DNA of 64,000 nt from Colwellia sp. (GCA_013215465.1 JABSOW010000006.1:141425-205424), one strand, 5' to 3'. Shown: positions 9,910 to 19,755, counted from the first letter of the stretch. The notes: a model not told the origin generated them from the sequence alone. Numbers and translations are program-made.

Positions 9910-10896
9910 ATGAATGATGTTGTAAAAGAAAAGAATAAAATGGGTCGGAAGGTCACTTTAACACCCGATAAAATCATTGAGACTATAAAAGAGCTTCAAA
10001 ATGATAAGCGAGATGTTACACCTTGTACTATACGAAAAAGTATAGGCTCCGGTGGCCTAGGTAATATTAGTAGTGTTTTGCAATCTTATTTAAAAGAGCA
10101 ACGTGGAATATCTCTATCTGAAAGCGAACCCCAAGAGACTCACATATTACCTCCAGCTCTTGAAGATAAATTAAATATGATACTAAGTGATCTTTCTCAG
10201 CAACTAAATAATTTTTCATTAGAAAGCGATCAGTTAGCAACTAATATTGCAGAGAAAAAAGCAAGATCTGCCTATGAAAATATAATTCAACACAATCAAC
10301 AAATAAATGGTGAGCTAACTCTAACCATCAAAATTTTTGATGAAATTGAAGTCAAAAATGATGAAATGACTGAACAAATAACAGAAATTCAAATAATGCT
10401 TGAAAATGAACAAATTAAATCATCAGCTTTAGATGCAAGTTTAAGTAAAGCTAATGACGAATCAACTAGGTTAAACCTACTGGTATCAGAGACAAAAGTT
10501 AGCTTATCTACGTCAGAAACAAAAAATAAATCTCTTGAAAAATTGATTACAAAAGCTGAAACAAGATTAGAAGGTTCAATAACGGATAAAGAAATTGCAG
10601 TTAAAGAATCGATTAAAACAATTACTCAACTCACTCAAATTGAATCCGAACTATTACACGCTAAAGAACATATTTCACAACTACAAACAGGCATCACACA
10701 AGTAAAATCTGAAGCGAAAGAACAAGTATCTGAAATACAAAATATCAACTCAAATTTAATGACTGAGTTAAACGAAAGTAAGGAGAAGCTAATATCAACT
10801 ACGACAACTCTTTCAGCCCAAAAAGAACTAATGAATGAAAAAGATAAAAGAATAGTAGATCTTGTAAATCAACGTAAAGCACCAGTAAAAAGCTAA
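9910..10896 (+). CDS. KfrA-like DNA-binding coiled-coil protein
   Basis: N-terminal 'GRKVTLTPDKIIETIKELQNDKRDVTPCTIRKSIGSGGLGNISSVLQSYLKEQ' resembles the KfrA N-terminal domain; remainder is a long heptad-rich coiled coil. RBS agaggata upstream. Confidence 0.75.
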   Translation: MNDVVKEKNKMGRKVTLTPDKIIETIKELQNDKRDVTPCTIRKSIGSGGLGNISSVLQSYLKEQRGISLSESEPQETHILPPALEDKLNMILSDLSQQLNNFSLESDQLATNIAEKKARSAYENIIQHNQQINGELTLTIKIFDEIEVKNDEMTEQITEIQIMLENEQIKSSALDASLSKANDESTRLNLLVSETKVSLSTSETKNKSLEKLITKAETRLEGSITDKEIAVKESIKTITQLTQIESELLHAKEHISQLQTGITQVKSEAKEQVSEIQNINSNLMTELNESKEKLISTTTTLSAQKELMNEKDKRIVDLVNQRKAPVKS

Positions 10897-10900
10897 TTTA

Positions 10901-11398
10901 ATGGATATCATTATGTATACAATTGAAGATATAAATAAAATGAAATACTCAACAGAAACTTCAGCTTATAACATCATTGGCGATAAAATAAATGGCATTG
11001 CTGGGATCTATAAAATTGGTATTGAAGCGCTTGGTGAAAAAGGAGGAGTTCAAATTGGAATTTCTTGTTATAGAGAACATAGAGGTCCGTCGATTCATTT
11101 TTCAACAAATAAAATTAATAATGTATTTCTCACTGAAGTTCCAAATGGATTAATGATGACAGTGTCTTGTAACTTAACAGTCGAAATAGGGAGTTGGAGC
11201 TATGTAAGAGCAACTTTTTCAAGACTAATTTACAATATTAACTATACATCTCTGCGCTATATTACTGAAATTAAGAACATAATAGATGACCACATAATTA
11301 TTGATGAGATAATGAAAACAATAATCACTGGAAGGCTATTTTTCATAAGCGCTGATAACTTACTCAAACATAATATCGATGAAAAAGTAATAACTTAA
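10901..11398 (+). CDS. Hypothetical protein
   Basis: 165-aa ORF immediately after the kfrA-like gene; start could be 10913 (MYTIEDINKMKY). Confidence 0.5.
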   Translation: MDIIMYTIEDINKMKYSTETSAYNIIGDKINGIAGIYKIGIEALGEKGGVQIGISCYREHRGPSIHFSTNKINNVFLTEVPNGLMMTVSCNLTVEIGSWSYVRATFSRLIYNINYTSLRYITEIKNIIDDHIIIDEIMKTIITGRLFFISADNLLKHNIDEKVIT

Positions 11399-11542
11399 CC
11401 ACTTGCCAACTACAATATTTAAACTTAAGTAGCTAATTCCGCAGTCTACTGCGGTGATTCAATAAATACGACTGCATAACCTAAAGGTTAAGTACTATTT
11501 TGCAGGTAATACTGCTTTTCCAATGAAATAGGATTACTCACA

Positions 11543-11839
11543 ATGAAGAACTATGCCTCTTATTCTCCACTGTTTACAACTCTTTATGATGAAACTCAGC
11601 CTGTAGGTAATATAGGCAGAGGTTGTCATTATTCAATACTCAGAGCGGCACAATCTCTAGACCTAAAGCTTGAGCCTGAAATACAAATCACAGCTCAGGA
11701 TTTTTGTGTTATTTGGGACGAAGATCATGATGACCGAATTATGGATGTAATAGAGGAGCTTTATATTCAAAACCTGTTAGCGCCAATTCTATTTATTGGT
11801 GAGCGAAAAGGCAGTGTGACGGTGATCTTAGATAAATAG
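11543..11839 (+). CDS. Hypothetical protein, 98 aa
   Basis: ORF with acidic composition; preceded by a dyad-rich leader. Confidence 0.5.
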   Translation: MKNYASYSPLFTTLYDETQPVGNIGRGCHYSILRAAQSLDLKLEPEIQITAQDFCVIWDEDHDDRIMDVIEELYIQNLLAPILFIGERKGSVTVILDK

Positions 11840-12331
11840 TTCTATGATGATAAAACTTTACATTCATATTTTAAAAGTCAGCTCATGATGATAGTGGAAA
11901 GCCAAAACGATCCCTGGTCGTCGAAAATAGGTTACTTTGATATGGACACTGGGGTGATCAACGCTGATTCTTTGATTCTTTGATTCATGACTCAACTCCA
12001 AGAGTGGTTATCTACCTTCGCCACATAGTCAGCCTTTGGGTTCTAGGGTTAAAAGAGTATAAAGTGCCTACATGTTGGCGTCATGATGATCCACCTGTAG
12101 AGCAACATCTAAACCTATACCCAGACCAAACTCTTGTCGAAGATGAACAGATCCCATTTTAGACACCAAGCCCCGAAATGACTTTATGTTGGCTTCTTTT
12201 GAAGGCAACCGGGGGATATTGTTAAATTACATCAATATTTGATCCAGTGTGCTATTACCGTGTTAGATGATAGAAACACAACTCCTAGAATGATTTTTTC
12301 TGATTGTAAATATAAAAAACATTAAGACCTA

Positions 12332-12352
12332 TAGGTACACATCGCATACCTA
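12332..12352. promoter_or_regulatory. Second copy of TAGGTA-type operator
   Basis: TAGGTAC-acatcgc-ATACCTA; same arm sequence and 7-nt spacer as 9758-9778. Confidence 0.45.
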
Positions 12353-13010
12353 AGTGGTTGTTTAAACTAACTTATACCAATAAATTAATATTGGTTTATA
12401 TAAAATAACAGACTATAGTCCTACTTAATTAACAAGAGGAAAACTTATGAAAGATGTAAAAAAAGAAAAAAAGAAATTGGTCGAAAAAACAATTTTTACA
12501 CCAGATAAAAATAGTACGACTATAAAAACTCATCAAAAAGAAGGCAGTAATATTATTCCGTACATTACTAAATTACTTGAAAAATTATTATCTTCAGGTA
12601 AAGAACAAGTACACGATATTTGTTTTTTTATGCTTAATACTGGCTTTCGTTTTACTGAAATAATAGATATCAAATTTTCTGACATTGACTTTACCACGGC
12701 TACATTAAAAATCGGAGTAGCTAAAAGTAGTCTACCCAAAGAAGAAAAAGTTAACATAAAGCTAAATCATAAATCTTTAACACTATTAGCAAAAATTCGC
12801 GATCAATATCCAAACAATACGTGGGTATTTCAAGCAAAAAATAGTAATAAAATAAATAAAAAGCCTCGGAGTTTGAGCCGACAGGTTGTGATTAATACAA
12901 TTAAGCAAGCTAATCAGTATTTGGAGCAGAAGCTAAGTTTCCCCCTGTGTCAGGATTGTTGTCGCCTCAATTAATTTTATAAATAAACAGAGGGCGGTAA
13001 GTTTAAGTTA

Positions 13011-13511
13011 GTGGATTATCAAAGGTATTCAAGTCAATTTAAAGAAGCAATATTAAACAAGCTTAGTCAAAGTGGCTTATCAGTCAGAAAGTTTGCAGAG
13101 CAAGAAGGCATTAATATTTCAACAATGTATAGTTGGCAAAAGCAATTTAATACCTCAGGTTTAAACGTGTCAAAAGTAAGTTCATCAGATAAATGGTCAA
13201 GTGAGGAAAAGTTTGCAGTTGTATTGGAAACCGCAACACTGTCGGCAGTTGAGTTAAGTGAGTATTGTCGAGTTAAAGGTTTATATCCTGAGCAAATAAA
13301 AGCATGGAAACAAGCCTGTATCGCAGGCAACACAGCTACTAAGCAGGTAAAAAGAGCAAAGACTACGCCAGAGCAAAAGTCTGACAAAAGTCGTATTAAA
13401 GAGTTAGAGCGTGAACTGCGCAGAAAAGAAAAAGCCTTAGCAGAAACAGCGGCATTGCTTGTATTAGGAAAAAAGTTCGATGCCTATTGGAAGGAAAAAG
13501 AGGGCAGCTAA
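13011..13511 (+). CDS. IS3-family transposase OrfA
   Basis: HTH 'MDYQRYSSQFKEAILNKLSQSGLSVRKFAEQEGINISTMYSWQKQF'. Confidence 0.9.
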   Translation: MDYQRYSSQFKEAILNKLSQSGLSVRKFAEQEGINISTMYSWQKQFNTSGLNVSKVSSSDKWSSEEKFAVVLETATLSAVELSEYCRVKGLYPEQIKAWKQACIAGNTATKQVKRAKTTPEQKSDKSRIKELERELRRKEKALAETAALLVLGKKFDAYWKEKEGS

Positions 13512-14551
13512 TTTCGCTGACCGATAGGCAAAATCATGCACAGTTGGTCGGCACAGCCGTAGCGTCGGGTGCGAGGCAAGATAAGGCCTGTGAAGTGATT
13601 GGTTTCTCAACAAGAACTTTACAGCGTTGGCGAATAGATGGGGAAATTGGCGCAGATAAAAGGCCAACAGCAACTAGATCTGAGCCTGGGAACAAACTGA
13701 GTAAAGCTGAAAGACGAGCAGTGATTGATGTTTGTAACAGCGAAGAGTTTGCCTCATTACCGCCAAGCCAGATTGTACCGATACTCGCCGATAGAGGTGA
13801 ATATATCGCCTCTGAGTCGAGTTTTTACCGCCTATTAAACGCTGAAAACATGTTGCATCACCGAGGTAAAGCTAAGCCGCGAAATATCCATAAAAAGCCA
13901 ACAAGTTATACGGCTAAAAAAGCGAAGGAAGTGTGGAGTTGGGATATCAGCTACATGCCTACAACCGTGATAGGCAAACACTATTACCTGTATATGATTG
14001 AAGATATTTACAGCCGTAAAGTAGTGGGCTGGGAAGTTCACTACAACGAAACAGGTGAGCAAGCGGCAGCACTACTAGAGCGTAGTGTTTGGGCAGAGAA
14101 ATGCTTGAAGAAAAACTTAGTATTGCACTCTGATAATGGAGCACCTATGAAGAGTCTGACGATGCGAGCTAAGATGTACGATTTAGGTGTTGTTACCTCA
14201 CGCAGTCGCCCCAGGGTAAGTAACGATAATCCGTACTCAGAATCACTGTTTAGAACGGTAAAGTATCATCCTCGTTGGCCTAGTGAAGGTTTCAAATCGT
14301 TAGATGAAGCCAGAAAATGGGTAAAAGAATTTGTTTATTGGTACAACAATGAGCATCGTCATAGCAGGATAAAATTTGTAACACCGAGCCAGAGACACGA
14401 TGGTCTTGATGTTGGGATACTGGCGAAGCGAAAAGAGTTATATCAGACAAAAAGAAATGAGCATCCTGAGCGATGGTCAAAAGAAGAAAGAAACTGGCAG
14501 CCAATAGGTGTTGTGGAGTTAAATCCAGAGCAACATAAAGAAGCTGCTTAA
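13487..14551 (+). CDS. IS3-family transposase OrfB (DDE integrase)
   Basis: 'VWSWDISYMPT...YLYMIEDIYSRKVVGWEVH...LHSDNGAPMKS...SRPRVSNDNPYSESLFRTVKY...YNNEHRHSRIKFVTPSQRH'. It lies in the -1 frame relative to OrfA with a 25-nt overlap and an A-rich stretch (aaggaaaaagag). Confidence 0.93.
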   Translation: MEGKRGQLISLTDRQNHAQLVGTAVASGARQDKACEVIGFSTRTLQRWRIDGEIGADKRPTATRSEPGNKLSKAERRAVIDVCNSEEFASLPPSQIVPILADRGEYIASESSFYRLLNAENMLHHRGKAKPRNIHKKPTSYTAKKAKEVWSWDISYMPTTVIGKHYYLYMIEDIYSRKVVGWEVHYNETGEQAAALLERSVWAEKCLKKNLVLHSDNGAPMKSLTMRAKMYDLGVVTSRSRPRVSNDNPYSESLFRTVKYHPRWPSEGFKSLDEARKWVKEFVYWYNNEHRHSRIKFVTPSQRHDGLDVGILAKRKELYQTKRNEHPERWSKEERNWQPIGVVELNPEQHKEAA

Positions 14552-14724
14552 CAATTTAGGCGACAACTGTCTTGAAAAACACCGGTTTCAATAGCTTCAG
14601 ACAAGCTTATACAACATCTTACTTTCGCGATATGCATGATATTAAAAATACTTTAGGCCATGAATGTATTAACACGACATTAAAGTATATAAAAAAATAG
14701 CGCTATATTATTTATTAATGAAAT

Positions 14725-14755
14725 GAATGGTCAATTTACAATAGTTTGACCATTC
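14725..14755. repeat. Perfect 10-bp inverted repeat downstream of split integrase
   Basis: GAATGGTCAA (14725-14734) / TTGACCATTC (14746-14755), 11-nt loop. Confidence 0.7.
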
Positions 14756-15063
14756 CTATAGAGTACATGTACAAAGGTGCTTATGAGAATACTGTAGGAC
14801 GATTCACTCGATGGACAGCTAACACAGTCACACCTGAAGAGAATATTATCAAAGATGCCCACAGAGCATACAGTGAACTTATATTTCATGAAGCATGGTA
14901 TGAATTTGATTTTGCCTACTGGCTTAAAAAGGTATGGGTCGAACCCAAGCTGTTTACCTAACGTGGATCTAACCAAAGATTCAATAAAAACTACAAAAGC
15001 CCTATACAACCTTCAAGGCGATACGGATACGTGGATCTAAATAAATTTCACGAATTATAAAGT

Positions 15064-15100
15064 AAAAAAAGCCTACATAATAATGTAGGCTTTTTCGTTT
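15064..15100 (+). terminator. Rho-independent terminator-like hairpin
   Basis: AAAAAGCCTACAT-aata-ATGTAGGCTTTTT followed by T-rich tail; may act bidirectionally. Confidence 0.75.
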
Positions 15101-15191
15101 TATTACTACAAATTTTCATTTGAATTTTTAATCTTCAATCAAAATTAACAATATATTATTTTTAATTTTTACATAGGTTAAAACTTAATAT

Positions 15192-16073
15192 TTAATTAAG
15201 CTTATATCCCGGTGCTAATAACATTGTTTCAATAGTCGAATCAATTTTTTCTGGATATTTTAATGCTAGTTGATATTCCATCCCTTTAAGGGAGTAATCT
15301 GTACTGCAATCAACATTCCAACGCCTCAGTACATACCCTAAATTAGCTTTTCTTAGCGATATTAATCTGCTACCACAAGTCATTCCATAATCGATCTCTA
15401 TAGTTTCTTTGTTTAAAATATTAGGATGTGGAATTAATTCAATTTCAATAAATTCGTTCCAATACTTATCGTTACTCGAAAGTTCATGTTCCAAGGCAAA
15501 ATCTATTGTCATTTTAGCTTTTTCAATGCGAGTAACAACGAAATCTGTAAACCGTTCACGTTTTCTATCCCACGCTCTTACATGCCATCTTAGCCCTGTA
15601 TCAACCAGAGAAAAGGGAATTATTTCTCTGGTTGTTTTTCCACTACTCACTGAATTATAAGTTATCTCAACTACTCTATTTAATTTCATAGCCCTAGTTA
15701 AAATAGATACGATTTTTATGTCTGGCTGATTCAATTGATGTGGCGTATCACATTGTAACCCTGATACTTCATAACCCTTTAATCCGTCCCCAAACCCCTC
15801 TGCCAAGGTAGATAACACTCTATTAGTTGAATATTCAAATATAGGTTTAAATTTTTCTGCTGGAACGTAACATCTATTTCTAGTGTCATATTGTAAATTA
15901 TTTGGAGCCAAATCATTGTACTTGGTAAAGTCTCTTGTTGCGGCAGCATCCTTTATGCCAAACCTTGTAATCAAGTCCTTTCTTCCTGCGCTTCCAAAAA
16001 AATAAGCCTTAAATTCAATATGGGCAAGCCGTTCTTTTTGAATTTTTGTTAGCTCTTGAATTAACTTATTCAT
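15192..16073 (-). CDS. WYL-domain transcriptional regulator, BrxR/CapW-like
   Basis: N-terminal wHTH-like 'FGSAGRKDLITRFGIKDAAATRDFTKYNDLAPNNLQYD', then WYL-like 'RVVEITYNSVSSGKTTREIIPFSLVDTGLRWHVRAWDRKRERFTDFVVTRI'; divergent from a defence-like operon. Confidence 0.85.
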   Translation of the reverse strand: MNKLIQELTKIQKERLAHIEFKAYFFGSAGRKDLITRFGIKDAAATRDFTKYNDLAPNNLQYDTRNRCYVPAEKFKPIFEYSTNRVLSTLAEGFGDGLKGYEVSGLQCDTPHQLNQPDIKIVSILTRAMKLNRVVEITYNSVSSGKTTREIIPFSLVDTGLRWHVRAWDRKRERFTDFVVTRIEKAKMTIDFALEHELSSNDKYWNEFIEIELIPHPNILNKETIEIDYGMTCGSRLISLRKANLGYVLRRWNVDCSTDYSLKGMEYQLALKYPEKIDSTIETMLLAPGYKLN

Positions 16074-16132
16074 TATTTAATTCCAAATTTGTATCAATGA
16101 ATTAAATATAGACCATACAATTGATTTAGTAA

Positions 16133-16172
16133 ATACATTTGGTTGACATCATCAAATGTATGATGGTAAAAT
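16133..16172. promoter_or_regulatory. Operator/promoter between WYL regulator and MBL operon
   Basis: Inverted repeat ATACATTTG (16133-16141)-N11-CAAATGTAT (16153-16161) overlapping TTGACA (16143-16148) and TAAAAT (16167-16172) with 18-bp spacing. Confidence 0.6.
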
Positions 16173-16262
16173 TTAACCTTAATTAAGGTAGGGATATATA
16201 GGTGTTTTGCTGTTGCCTTTTATTCATAATTTTTAAAATTAATTATTTTAGAGGTAAATAGC

Positions 16263-17414
16263 GTGACAGATTCAATACCAAACAAAGGCGTTACTTTTTG
16301 GCCTGTAGGGAATGGAGACTCAACAACAATCTCAATTTCTGAACAAGTAAAAATTCAAATAGATTTACATCATATGGTTGCTGCTGAAGATGATGATGAA
16401 GAATATTATCCAGTAGTAGATCATCTTACCGAAGGTTTACCAAAAATAGATGGTACACCTTATTTATCTGTATTTGCGCTAACTCACCCTGACAAGGATC
16501 ATATTCAAGGTTTTGATAAACTTCTTGAACAAGCAACTATTGGTGAGTTGTGGTTAACACCCAGAATTTTTATTGATGAAGAATTATCTAAAGAAGCTGA
16601 AGATTTTTTTAATGAAGCTGACAGAAGACTTAAGTTGGCCATAAAAAATAATGGGCAACTAGAATCAGGTGATCGTATAAGAATTTTTGGTTACAACACT
16701 ATATTAGATGATAAAAAGTTTAATGGATTTCCAGAAGAACTCTTAACATTACCCGGTGATGAACTTTCCTTAGTAGATGGAAAAGATATGAGTGGTGAAT
16801 TCAGTGCGTTTATACATTCCCCATTTAAAGCTGAAGAGGAAGAAGATCGAAATGACAGTAGTCTCGGTATGCAAATTACTCTTGGAGACGAAGAAGACAA
16901 TATTAAAGTCCTTATTTTCGGTGACCTTGCCCATGAAGGCTTGAGAAAATTAATTGATATATCTAAAGCTAATGATAATGAAGATAAGCTTGAATGGAAT
17001 ATATTGTTAGCCCCTCATCATTGTTCAAAGTCAATTATGTATACCAAAGATGAGAATGATAACAATGTGTTTCAACAAGAGATGATGGATGATCTAGCAA
17101 ACTACTGTCTTGATACAGGTTATATTATAAGTAGTTCTAAATCTGTGCCATCTTCGAACAAAAAAGGTGATAATCCTCCTCATGTCATCGCTAAAGATCG
17201 ATACGAGGAAATAGTTTCAAATGACTTTTTATGTACACATAATGAAGAATCTGAAGACGCAGAGCCAATTGTATTTGAAAAAACAGATGATGGCCTTAGT
17301 TTAAATGGCGAACATATAAGCAATACAAGTTGCAAAGATCTTGGTGCAAGTATTAGTGAAGCAAGGAGTAGTGGTACACCACCAACTAATACTGCCGGAT
17401 TTGGAGTGTTATAA
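16263..17414 (+). CDS. Metallo-beta-lactamase-fold protein (ComEC-type MBL domain)
   Basis: 'GVTFWPVGNGDSTTISI...IDLHH', 'ALTHPDKDHIQGF' (HxxxDH), 'LIFGDLAHEG', 'LLAPHHCSKS'. Start GTG 16263. Flexible C-tail '...SGTPPTNTAGFGVL'. Confidence 0.85.
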   Translation: MTDSIPNKGVTFWPVGNGDSTTISISEQVKIQIDLHHMVAAEDDDEEYYPVVDHLTEGLPKIDGTPYLSVFALTHPDKDHIQGFDKLLEQATIGELWLTPRIFIDEELSKEAEDFFNEADRRLKLAIKNNGQLESGDRIRIFGYNTILDDKKFNGFPEELLTLPGDELSLVDGKDMSGEFSAFIHSPFKAEEEEDRNDSSLGMQITLGDEEDNIKVLIFGDLAHEGLRKLIDISKANDNEDKLEWNILLAPHHCSKSIMYTKDENDNNVFQQEMMDDLANYCLDTGYIISSSKSVPSSNKKGDNPPHVIAKDRYEEIVSNDFLCTHNEESEDAEPIVFEKTDDGLSLNGEHISNTSCKDLGASISEARSSGTPPTNTAGFGVL

Positions 17415-17415
17415 C

Positions 17416-19755
17416 TTGCACTCCAGCGGACAAGACAAAGCTATAGCTCAACTTAAACGAATAGAAAGTGCTTCAGATACAGGCTTTAGAGTTGTTAAAG
17501 TCTATGCTCAAACTGAAGATAGCTCGTATTTGTTTATTTTAGTTGAAATTAATTGCTCTAATATTAAATCATCTACTGATGGGTTGCAGTTAAAGAGCAG
17601 GGAAAAGTTTGTTCTTCGAGTTCGAGACAACTTCCCTTTTTCATATCCGACAGTATATGTAAGTCACAATAGGTTTAATGGGTTTTCTCATGTCCAATGG
17701 GTTAGACATTTATGTTTATATTTATCACCATTAACAGAATGGAATATTAGTGATGGCATGTATGGCTATATTGAACGATTACATCAATGGTTAGTTAGAG
17801 GGGCAAAAAATAGTCATGAGCTAGATGGACAACCATTGCATCCACCTGCTGTTTATCCAGGCAGTAAAGATTTACCTAGTGTGATAATTAGAAATGACAC
17901 GCCTTCATTTGAAGGACCTTTCTGGCTAGGTTTTGCTGTTATGGAAAATATAAACGAAAAGAGGGTTGATCTAGTCGGTTGGCAACAAGGTCTTCAAAAA
18001 CCTGTTTCTGGTTTTTTATCACCTGTAATTCTACTAAGTGAAAACTTTCCTTTTGAATACCCTAATAAAGCTGAAGATCTTTTTAAACAAATAGAACTAT
18101 TAGGTGTAAAAACTGAAACAGTTCATGCATTGTCTTTATTCTCTTCTCTAGTAAATAATAATGAAACGCCACTGTATTTAATTGTTGGTTCGCCAATGAG
18201 AGGTATAAAGCATCAAAAAACATTTCAACACTTATCAGTTTGGTCAATAGATGAACTAACTAAAAATGCGATTGGAATGGAAATTCAATGTGCTGATTTA
18301 TTAACAAAAAAGGTTGACGATGAGTTCACTGCCAATGTTAAAAAATTAAGTATTGAGTGTAAAGAGCAATCGATGTCAGCACTAAAATCAGCAGATATGA
18401 GATGGTGCTCAGTTCAAGAAGATAGGAGCGAAGTGACAATAAGAAGAGATAATAATACTTCGGCTAATGCTTATTCTAATAAGGCCATCGCCTTATGGGG
18501 ATGTGGAGCTTTAGGTAGTTATATTGCAGAAATATTGGTACGTTCAGGGGCAACACACCTTATATTAAGAGATAATAAAAAAGTAACCCCCGGAATATTA
18601 GTTAGGCAAAACTATGAAGATGCTGATATTGGAAATTGGAAATGCGATAGTCTGAAAAACAGACTTCTTCGTATAAACCCCAAAGTTACTATCGAAACTG
18701 ATAATGATGATATATCTAGTTCATTCAATACATTAGCTGAATTAAGTGAAGATGAGAGCAATCCATATGATCTTATTATTGATGCAACAGCTTCTAATTT
18801 TGTTCACCTATCTTTAGAAGAATATTTGAAAGGGGTTACTCCAAACGTTGCTTTAGCCTCTGTAATCATTGGAGCTAAAGCAAGTAGTGCTCTATTTAGT
18901 TATTTTCCTTCTGTAAAAAGTGGTGCAATTTCAGATGCTTTGAGAAAGTCTAAAATTAAAGCATTAAAAACGAAAAACATGGGGAATTACGCTAAAGAAT
19001 TTTGGCCCAATCAAGCCGACTTCTTAAATTTTCAGCCAGAGCCGGGCTGTTCAGACCCTACTTTTATAGGATCATCAATAGATATGATGATCCTAGTCGG
19101 GAGAGTAATGGATTTATTAGGTAAATCATTAGTTTCAGCTAAATCGTCATCTACTCATATGCTGTCTAAAAATCCATCAGAAGATAAAGATTTTTTCTTA
19201 GAACATTCCGAAGATTTAATAGTAGATTTACCTGATAATTATCAGGTTAGATTTGATCGTAAAGTTATAAAAGATATATATAAAGTCATTTCAAAATCCA
19301 AAAGAAGTGGTAAAAAAGTTTGTGAAACTGGAGGGCTTTTGTTTGGACAAATCGATCATGCAAGTGAAATTGTTTGGATTACCGAGATAATGGGACCTCC
19401 TAAAGATAGTATATCTCTTCCCGAAAAATTTGTTTGTGGCACGAAAGGTACTAAAGAGTTTAATTCTCAATCCTCTATAAAAACTCAAGGCTCAGTGCAT
19501 TATATTGGAATGTGGCATACACACCCCGTAAGTTCAGCAGTACCGAGCTTTATAGATATGCAGGGTATGGCTGGGATAATGTGTAATGACGGTTTTGCTG
19601 CTGAATCTCAAATGCTATTAATTATTGGTCATAGCAGCAAAAACCCAGAATTTGGTATTTATCAGTTTTCAACATCTGATATTCAATCAATTAATAGTGG
19701 AGAATTAGAAATGAAATTTAAACATAACGGAACAATAGTAAAGGAGAAAAAGTAA
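17416..19755 (+). CDS. E2-E1(ThiF)-JAB fusion protein (bacterial ubiquitin-like conjugation/deconjugation enzyme)
   Basis: E2-like N-terminus ('FPFSYPTVYVSHNRFNGFSHVQWVRHLCLYLSPLTEWN'), E1 adenylation domain ('IALWGCGALGSYIAEILVRSGATHLILRDNKKV'), JAB/MPN ('GGLLFGQID...IGMWHTHPVSSAVPSFID', with HxH...D). Likely TTG start at 17416 with SD-like GGAG at 17403-17406; the ORF-track start at 17341 is inside the MBL gene. Confidence 0.85.
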   Translation: MHSSGQDKAIAQLKRIESASDTGFRVVKVYAQTEDSSYLFILVEINCSNIKSSTDGLQLKSREKFVLRVRDNFPFSYPTVYVSHNRFNGFSHVQWVRHLCLYLSPLTEWNISDGMYGYIERLHQWLVRGAKNSHELDGQPLHPPAVYPGSKDLPSVIIRNDTPSFEGPFWLGFAVMENINEKRVDLVGWQQGLQKPVSGFLSPVILLSENFPFEYPNKAEDLFKQIELLGVKTETVHALSLFSSLVNNNETPLYLIVGSPMRGIKHQKTFQHLSVWSIDELTKNAIGMEIQCADLLTKKVDDEFTANVKKLSIECKEQSMSALKSADMRWCSVQEDRSEVTIRRDNNTSANAYSNKAIALWGCGALGSYIAEILVRSGATHLILRDNKKVTPGILVRQNYEDADIGNWKCDSLKNRLLRINPKVTIETDNDDISSSFNTLAELSEDESNPYDLIIDATASNFVHLSLEEYLKGVTPNVALASVIIGAKASSALFSYFPSVKSGAISDALRKSKIKALKTKNMGNYAKEFWPNQADFLNFQPEPGCSDPTFIGSSIDMMILVGRVMDLLGKSLVSAKSSSTHMLSKNPSEDKDFFLEHSEDLIVDLPDNYQVRFDRKVIKDIYKVISKSKRSGKKVCETGGLLFGQIDHASEIVWITEIMGPPKDSISLPEKFVCGTKGTKEFNSQSSIKTQGSVHYIGMWHTHPVSSAVPSFIDMQGMAGIMCNDGFAAESQMLLIIGHSSKNPEFGIYQFSTSDIQSINSGELEMKFKHNGTIVKEKK

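Larger units (their letters stand above)
12948..14575 (+). mobile_element. IS3-family insertion sequence (ends approximate)
   Basis: OrfA + OrfB transposase flanked by imperfect terminal inverted repeats: left tgtcaggattgttgtcgcct, right reverse complement tttcaagacagttgtcgcct. Interrupts an integrase ORF. Confidence 0.85.
12447..14700 (+). pseudogene. Tyrosine recombinase gene with KfrA-like leader, interrupted by an IS3-family element
   Basis: 5' part 12447-12945 has 'MLNTGFRFTEIIDIKFSDIDFTTATLKIG' (integrase catalytic domain). The 3' part resumes after the IS: frame ending TAG 14698-14700 encodes 'TGFNSFRQAYTTSYFRDMHDIKNTLGHECINTTLKYIKK' (LGH..TTLKYI). Confidence 0.85.

Noticed and set aside
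14763-14772. GTACATGTAC palindrome repeated from 9600-9609
   Set aside because: A 10-bp palindrome can recur by chance; no second resolvase-type dyad accompanies it, so it was not called a second res site.
14746-15040. Small ORFs 14746-14961, 14855-15040 and 14731-15009
   Set aside because: Mutually overlapping in different frames and strands, downstream of the disrupted integrase; probably remnants, no product supported.
17341-17415. ORF-track start of the E2-E1-JAB gene at 17341
   Set aside because: This region encodes the MBL C-terminus in another frame; a TTG at 17416 behind GGAG is a better start.
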